From positions 1,868,501 to 1,932,500 of the forward strand of contig NC_009513.1 in NCBI RefSeq assembly GCF_000016825.1: a stretch of DNA of 64,000 bases. Direction: 5' to 3'. The position numbers and the translations under genes are program-made. The notes under the pieces were generated by a model that searched no databases, had not been told where the DNA came from, and was given only the letters and a program-made list of their open reading frames with translations. Numbering within the stretch: the first letter of the stretch is position 1; each line of letters starts with the position of its first letter. The DNA is from Limosilactobacillus reuteri subsp. reuteri (GTDB lineage Bacteria > Bacillota > Bacilli > Lactobacillales > Lactobacillaceae). This document shows positions 60,183 through 64,000 of the stretch, piece after piece.

Positions 60183-61139
60183 CTATTTAACACTTCGATT
60201 TTGTCGAGTTGTTTCCGCTAAGTGGACTAAATTAGTAACAAAATTATGGGTTTTGGCTTCATAATTATATCGGCGACCCAGCTTAACAAAGTAACCATTA
60301 ATATAATCAACTTCCACTGGACGATTATGACTCATATCTTGGTACATTGAAGGATAATGATGCGGACAGCCAACTTTAGAGACATAATTTACACTTTCTA
60401 GCTCTTCTGCTCGCGTATTAACTAATTGTACTCCTGCACGTTCACAGACATCATATGCTTCATCGATTAATTGCCGAGATAGTTCATCAGCCTTATCAAA
60501 CGCCGCATACTCACCCATTGTAATTTCAAACATAGTACAAAGGGTATTAACGACTGAATTAAAGACCACTTTTGCCATCAACGTTCCCATAAAATCAGCT
60601 TTAAGGGATGGATTAAAGTTTGCTTTTTTGAGCTCTGTCATTAACGCTTGTGTCTTCTCATCAGGCTTTTCAGTATAATTAGCCCAATTAGTCGTTCCCA
60701 TCCCTCGTTCTCCAACAAATTCAACTTCGCCAGGTTTAGTTAAGATAGTTGCTACTAAGGCAGTTCCAGCAACTACTTTTTCTTTTGGGAAATACTTCAA
60801 TAATTTTTCAACATGTCCCATTCCATTCATCGCTGTCATCGCATATTGATCCTTCAAGAAATGTTCACAACGTTTTAACATATCATCTAACTGCATTTGT
60901 TTTAATTCAAAGAAAACAAAATCAGCATCTGTAGCATTGTATTCTTCAGGTGTATAAACATTAACGGGAACAAGGTGTCTATTTTTATGCTCGCGAGTTA
61001 CATAAACTCCTCCTTGTTCTTTCATCTTGTTGTAATGTGGTAACCATCCTTCAACAAAATCGACTTCATTACCTGCTTCTTGTAATAGAACACCAAACCG
61101 TAATCCCATTGCACCTGCACCAACGACTGTAAATTTCAT
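60183..61139 (-). CDS. panE: ketopantoate reductase-family 2-ketoacid reductase (PanE-like)
   Basis: A 318-aa NADPH-dependent reductase of the PanE/ApbA family. The N-terminal Rossmann motif is GAGAMGLRFGVLL (residues 7-19); the catalytic Lys is in KVVFNSVVNTLC (about 193-204), a PanE signature, and the acid segment is EVDYINGYF. In Lactococcus the PanE-family enzyme also acts as a D-hydroxyacid dehydrogenase on the keto acids of Ile, Leu and Val. The isoleucine T-box upstream suggests that role here rather than pantothenate synthesis. The start follows AAAGGAGAGAG. It is a single gene. Confidence 0.85.
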   Translation of the reverse strand: MKFTVVGAGAMGLRFGVLLQEAGNEVDFVEGWLPHYNKMKEQGGVYVTREHKNRHLVPVNVYTPEEYNATDADFVFFELKQMQLDDMLKRCEHFLKDQYAMTAMNGMGHVEKLLKYFPKEKVVAGTALVATILTKPGEVEFVGERGMGTTNWANYTEKPDEKTQALMTELKKANFNPSLKADFMGTLMAKVVFNSVVNTLCTMFEITMGEYAAFDKADELSRQLIDEAYDVCERAGVQLVNTRAEELESVNYVSKVGCPHHYPSMYQDMSHNRPVEVDYINGYFVKLGRRYNYEAKTHNFVTNLVHLAETTRQNRSVK

Positions 61140-61440
61140 AATTCTCTCTCCTTTTTATGACTATAAAAAAGCGTCCTTAGATTAAACAACTTAACCTAAG
61201 GACGCTTTTTGCGTGGTACCACCTTAATTCGCCAATAATTCACATTATTAGCCTCAAATGTTCAATGTTTCCATTAAACACGTCAGCTATAATGGGCTGA
61301 TCCCACCATTAATTACTAATTTCATCATGGCACTCAAAGTGATTTTCATTATAAGCAGGTTATCCTTTTCCATCAACCAAGGACTCTCTGCTAATCCACT
61401 CATAATTACTCTTCTTTTCAACGTGTTTTTATAATCATAT
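61140..61440 (-). promoter_or_regulatory. T-box leader with isoleucine (ATC) specifier
   Basis: On the minus strand: AGTA and GAAA-ATC-ACT mark the loop-E and specifier (ATC at plus 61341-61343), AGAGAGTCC in stem I, the T-box AAGGTGGTACCACGC (plus 61211-61225) and terminator AAGCGTCCTTAG...CTAAGGACGCTT with a T run (plus 61165-61210). The T after TGG matches A73 of tRNA-Ile. The spacing and bases follow the GAA-N-codon-A rule exactly. Confidence 0.93.
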
Positions 61441-61582
61441 TTTAATTTTTATCTAATTTAATACTTTGAAGTGTAAATGTCAAGATTTATTTTTTGTCAT
61501 GTATACTTGACATTTATTTGATGCATAAATAGAATATTAAATATAAGATGTCTTATATACACGACAAAAGGAGGGAGGAATA

Positions 61583-61774
61583 TTGAATAATGTTAGGAAG
61601 TATCGAAAACAGCAAAAATTATCTCAGTTGGAGCTTGCCAAAGAAATCGGAGTCGCACGGCAAACAATAAATTTAATCGAAAATGATAAATATAATCCAA
61701 CTCTTGGTCTTTGCTTAAACTTGGCACATGCGCTTCATACTGACCTTAACTCTTTATTTTGGGAGGAACCATAA
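61583..61774 (+). CDS. XRE-family regulator, 63 aa
   Basis: A minimal HTH_3 repressor (RKYRKQQKLSQLELAKEIGVARQTINLIENDKYNPTLGLCLNLAHAL) with no other domain, close to the YozG/Cro-type stand-alone regulators. It starts at TTG 61583 after GGGAGG. Its stop overlaps the start of the membrane-protein gene (TAATG), so both are one translational unit. Such HTH-membrane protein pairs are widespread in Firmicutes, with the membrane protein often the sensor or target; the role here is unknown. Confidence 0.88.
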   Translation: MNNVRKYRKQQKLSQLELAKEIGVARQTINLIENDKYNPTLGLCLNLAHALHTDLNSLFWEEP

Positions 61775-62301
61775 TGAAAGAATCAATCGGTACAAAAATA
61801 TTTAAACAATTCTATAATATCTCTGGTCCAATCGACGAATACAAAAAAACTCAGGCAAACACTATCGGTAATACGGTCGCCATTATGCTTTATTGGTTTA
61901 ACATTGCCATCTCTCTCCTTACAATAATAATTGGTGGTGTAACAAAAAATTATTTATTGGCATTTTTTATACTTAGTGGTACGATTCTCATTTTTACTAT
62001 ATTCATTGCTGGTGGTTATGTTATGTATGCAGGTCACAAATATCACCTTGCAGATCAAGAAGTAGAGAAAGGTGATATTCATTCTGCCTACCGAAATATT
62101 ATTTTCAAAAGTTTAAAAATTGGTATCTTAGGGGCAATCTTTGCATATTTTCTTAATGCTTTTGTTTTATATCTCTATTTTGGAAACTTTATTCGTCAAC
62201 TAAGCGATCCTAGTAATATTGTTGCATGTATTACATGTGGTGTTACGGTCACATTATTATTACTCCTTGTTTACTACCTTCGAATAAAAAAAGTAAAATA
62301 G
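61774..62301 (+). CDS. four-helix membrane protein paired with XRE regulator
   Basis: A 175-aa membrane protein (DUF3169-like in layout) with four hydrophobic helices at about residues 29-48, 54-77, 109-133 and 144-168 and a charged loop (GHKYHLADQEVEKGDIHSAYRN) between the second and third. The start ATG 61774 overlaps the regulator stop and follows GGGAGGAACC. No family confirmed. The gene order suggests it is controlled by, or signals to, the XRE regulator. Confidence 0.7.
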   Translation: MKESIGTKIFKQFYNISGPIDEYKKTQANTIGNTVAIMLYWFNIAISLLTIIIGGVTKNYLLAFFILSGTILIFTIFIAGGYVMYAGHKYHLADQEVEKGDIHSAYRNIIFKSLKIGILGAIFAYFLNAFVLYLYFGNFIRQLSDPSNIVACITCGVTVTLLLLLVYYLRIKKVK

Positions 62302-62305
62302 TTTC

Positions 62306-62334
62306 TTGACATTCATATTTCATCCGCGTATTAT
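62306..62334 (+). promoter_or_regulatory. promoter of the Met T-box leader
   Basis: TTGACA at 62306-62311, a 17-base spacer and TATTAT at 62329-62334. It begins right after the membrane-protein gene. Confidence 0.85.
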
Positions 62335-62339
62335 AATGA

Positions 62340-62652
62340 CAAATAAATGAGAAACAGCTTAGAAAAGATGAGTAATCTTAGAATCTTATTACAGAGAATC
62401 ACGGTTGATGAGAGGTGACATAAGAGACTAAGATGAAGATGGTCTTGGAGCTTCACGAATTACGAGTATTTTATATAAGTAATTCACGATTGACGACCGA
62501 TAAAACGTCTGGGTATAGCTTCCATTAGTGTACCTATTGAGGATAGTATTGTGAGATGCTATCAAATTAGGGTGGTAACACGTTAATTAACCATTGATTA
62601 ATCAACGTCCCTAGGAAAAGTAGAAATATTTTTCCTAGGGGCTTTTTTATTG
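62340..62652 (+). promoter_or_regulatory. T-box leader with methionine (ATG) specifier
   Basis: Specifier GAA-G-ATG (62435-62441), stem I with CAGAGAATC and the loop-E bases, T-box TTAGGGTGGTAACACG (62568-62582) and terminator CCCTAGGAAAA...TTTTTCCTAGGGG with TTTTTT (about 62610-62650). The T after TGG matches A73 of tRNA-Met. It should turn on the methyltransferase when methionyl-tRNA is low. Confidence 0.9.
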
Positions 62653-62696
62653 CTTCAATTCTTGAACCCATCACAAATAGAAAGGATCGATTTACT

Positions 62697-63833
62697 ATGA
62701 CTGAATTCACTACACGTACTACATCACCATTTCGTTATGACATCGTTGGAAGCTTCCTTCGTCCTCAAGAGCTAAAAGAAGCTCGCGCAAAATTTGCAAA
62801 CGGCGAAATAACACAAGCAGACTTAACAGCTGTTGAAGATAAAGCAATCATTAATTTGATTAAACAAGAAGAAGCTGCTGGCCTAAAAGCAGTTACTGAC
62901 GGTGAATTCCGGCGTAGTTGGTGGCACCTTGACTTCTTCTGGGGATTAAATGGCGTTAAAAAAGCTACTCTAAAGGAAGGCTATAAGTTTGCAGATGAAG
63001 AGACTCGTCCTGAAACTGCTCAAATTACGGGAAAAATCTCCGGCGAAAACCACCCCTTTGTCGAACATTTCAAATTTACCCAAGCTCATACCTCTGATGG
63101 CGTTCAAGTTAAACAAACCATTCCTGCGCCAGCACAATTTTTAGAAGAATTTCTTCGTCCCGAAAATCAAGCTAATGCTAAAGAATTTTATCCCAACCAA
63201 GAAGATTTAGATCATGACGTTGCAACTGCTTATCATCAAGTAATTGAAGATCTTTATGCTGCTGGTTGTCGTACTCTCCAACTAGATGACTGTACATGGG
63301 GAATTTCTGTTAACGCCTTTGCTAACCTAAAGAAAAAAGACCCCAATGCTGATGTATCTCAGCTTGAAGCCCTTCAAAAGCGATTCTTAAAAGTAAACAA
63401 TGATGCAATCGCTAATTTACCTGCCGACTTAACAATTAATACCCACGTTTGCCGCGGAAACTATCACTCAACATGGGCGGCTGCCGGTGGATATGGACCA
63501 GTTGCCGACACGCTATTTGCTAAGGAAAACGTCACTGCCTTCTATCTCGAATACGATAGTGAACGTGCTGGCGGATTTGAACCACTTAGCAAAGTTCCTG
63601 ATGATAAGTATGTTGTTCTTGGTTTAATTACTTCAAAATCAGGTGAACTTGAAGATAAGGAAGCAATTATCAAACGAATTCATGAAGCCGCACAATTCCA
63701 TCCATTAGATAAGCTCTGTCTTAGTCCTCAATGTGGCTTTGCATCAACTGAAGAAGGAAATATTTTAACAGAAGAACAACAATGGAAGAAGGTTGCACTT
63801 GTTAAAGAAATTGCTACAGAAGTTTGGGGATAA
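62697..63833 (+). CDS. cobalamin-independent methionine synthase-like methyltransferase (YxjG/YxjH)
   Basis: A 378-aa protein that corresponds to the C-terminal catalytic half of MetE. The zinc ligands appear as His and Cys in NTHVCRGNYHSTW (about residues 242-254), Glu in EYDSERAGGFEPL and Cys in LSPQCGFAS (about 345-353). Such short MetE-like enzymes methylate homocysteine, or possibly use another methyl donor, to make methionine. The Met T-box before it supports a methionine-pathway role. The AAAGGATCG ribosome site precedes ATG 62697. Confidence 0.88.
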   Translation: MTEFTTRTTSPFRYDIVGSFLRPQELKEARAKFANGEITQADLTAVEDKAIINLIKQEEAAGLKAVTDGEFRRSWWHLDFFWGLNGVKKATLKEGYKFADEETRPETAQITGKISGENHPFVEHFKFTQAHTSDGVQVKQTIPAPAQFLEEFLRPENQANAKEFYPNQEDLDHDVATAYHQVIEDLYAAGCRTLQLDDCTWGISVNAFANLKKKDPNADVSQLEALQKRFLKVNNDAIANLPADLTINTHVCRGNYHSTWAAAGGYGPVADTLFAKENVTAFYLEYDSERAGGFEPLSKVPDDKYVVLGLITSKSGELEDKEAIIKRIHEAAQFHPLDKLCLSPQCGFASTEEGNILTEEQQWKKVALVKEIATEVWG

Positions 63834-63847
63834 TTTCAAATGAATAA

Positions 63848-63887
63848 TAGCAGGGACTCAAGATACTTTTGAGAGTTCCTGCTATTT
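63848..63887. terminator. bidirectional terminator
   Basis: AATAGCAGG and CCTGCTATT, with ACTCAAGA / TTTGAGAGT inside, between convergent genes. Confidence 0.8.
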
Positions 63888-64000
63888 ATTCTTCTCCAAC
63901 TAAAGTCCCCACCTTGGGTAGATTTGCCAATACGCGGTCTTTATGGGGAGAAACCTTATACAGTGCATCCGTTAAATCATAACCGGCTTGATATCCATGA
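63886..64000 (-). CDS. partial C-terminal end of an unidentified protein
   Basis: On the minus strand a frame enters the window at 64000 and ends at TAA 63886-63888, coding for about 37 residues (GYQAGYDLTDALYKVSPH then KDRVLANLPKVGTLVGEE). The stop sits on the terminator stem and the frame is free of stops, so it is probably the tail of a real gene. I cannot name it. Confidence 0.5.
   Translation of the reverse strand, partial: HGYQAGYDLTDALYKVSPHKDRVLANLPKVGTLVGEE

Noticed and set aside
1..64000. tRNA genes, rRNA genes, CRISPR arrays or prophage
   Set aside because: I saw no TTCGAATCC-type T-arm with a matching acceptor stem, no short regular repeats with spacers and no phage structural genes; a dedicated scan (tRNAscan-SE, CRISPR finder) would be more reliable.

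Overview
The window reads as the chromosome of a low-GC Gram-positive lactic acid bacterium, most likely Limosilactobacillus (Lactobacillus) reuteri or a close relative. The evidence is the AT-rich sequence with strong AGGAGG ribosome sites, many T-box leaders, a purine riboswitch, cre-like (CcpA) sites, a KxYKxGKxW signal peptide, an ISLre2-type insertion sequence, large intergenic stem-loop repeats, and above all a pyruvoyl histidine decarboxylase (hdc) cluster of the L. reuteri/L. buchneri type. The species is inferred from recognised protein families, not from a search.

Layout. 1-2 kb: two small hypothetical genes and a secreted LysM-NlpC/P60 cell-wall hydrolase that seems to start at a non-AUG codon. 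2-5 kb: a TrpXYZ-type ABC transporter behind a strong promoter and a structured leader with a 16-codon ORF and two tandem terminators. 5-6 kb: a CadD-like efflux protein and an ArsR sensor behind a large palindromic operator. 6-16 kb: housekeeping and transport genes (MATE, rluA-terC-trxA operon, CorA-like, C69 dipeptidase, xanthine permease under PurR boxes plus a purine riboswitch, NhaC-type transporter under a T-box). 15.9-21 kb, minus strand: the histamine module, histidine/histamine antiporter, histidine decarboxylase HdcA, maturation factor HdcB and a HisRS with its own leader. An IS with a 9-bp target duplication sits directly upstream of the hdc promoter.

22.9-30 kb: YfcC-type carrier, phosphatase, lipoteichoic acid synthase, glycerol dehydrogenase. 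29.4-35 kb: a cell-envelope neighbourhood with a DUF915 hydrolase, a D,D-carboxypeptidase and three YkuD (L,D-transpeptidase) family genes, of which one looks active, one has lost its catalytic motif and one carries an in-frame stop, interspersed with very small membrane proteins. 35-44 kb: NAD(P)HX epimerase, a second full HisRS with a His T-box, an MFS/DUF4811 pair, a LacI regulator, a four-LysM glucosaminidase and an orphan ArsR regulator. 44.5-49 kb: a TetR-controlled FtsX/MacB ABC export operon with two clear operators.

49-64 kb: zinc alcohol dehydrogenase, MntH, a basic membrane protein, a T-box-controlled ThrRS that has lost all four editing residues and the TGS domain, a 44-residue small protein with a near-consensus promoter, a frameshifted UMF1/Atg22-like transporter, a phosphodiesterase, an APC permease, a PanE-like reductase under an isoleucine T-box, an XRE/membrane-protein pair and a MetE-like methyltransferase under a methionine T-box. 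Amino-acid supply dominates the regulation: six T-box or T-box-like leaders plus the trp-type leader lie in 64 kb. I saw no tRNA, rRNA, CRISPR array or prophage.
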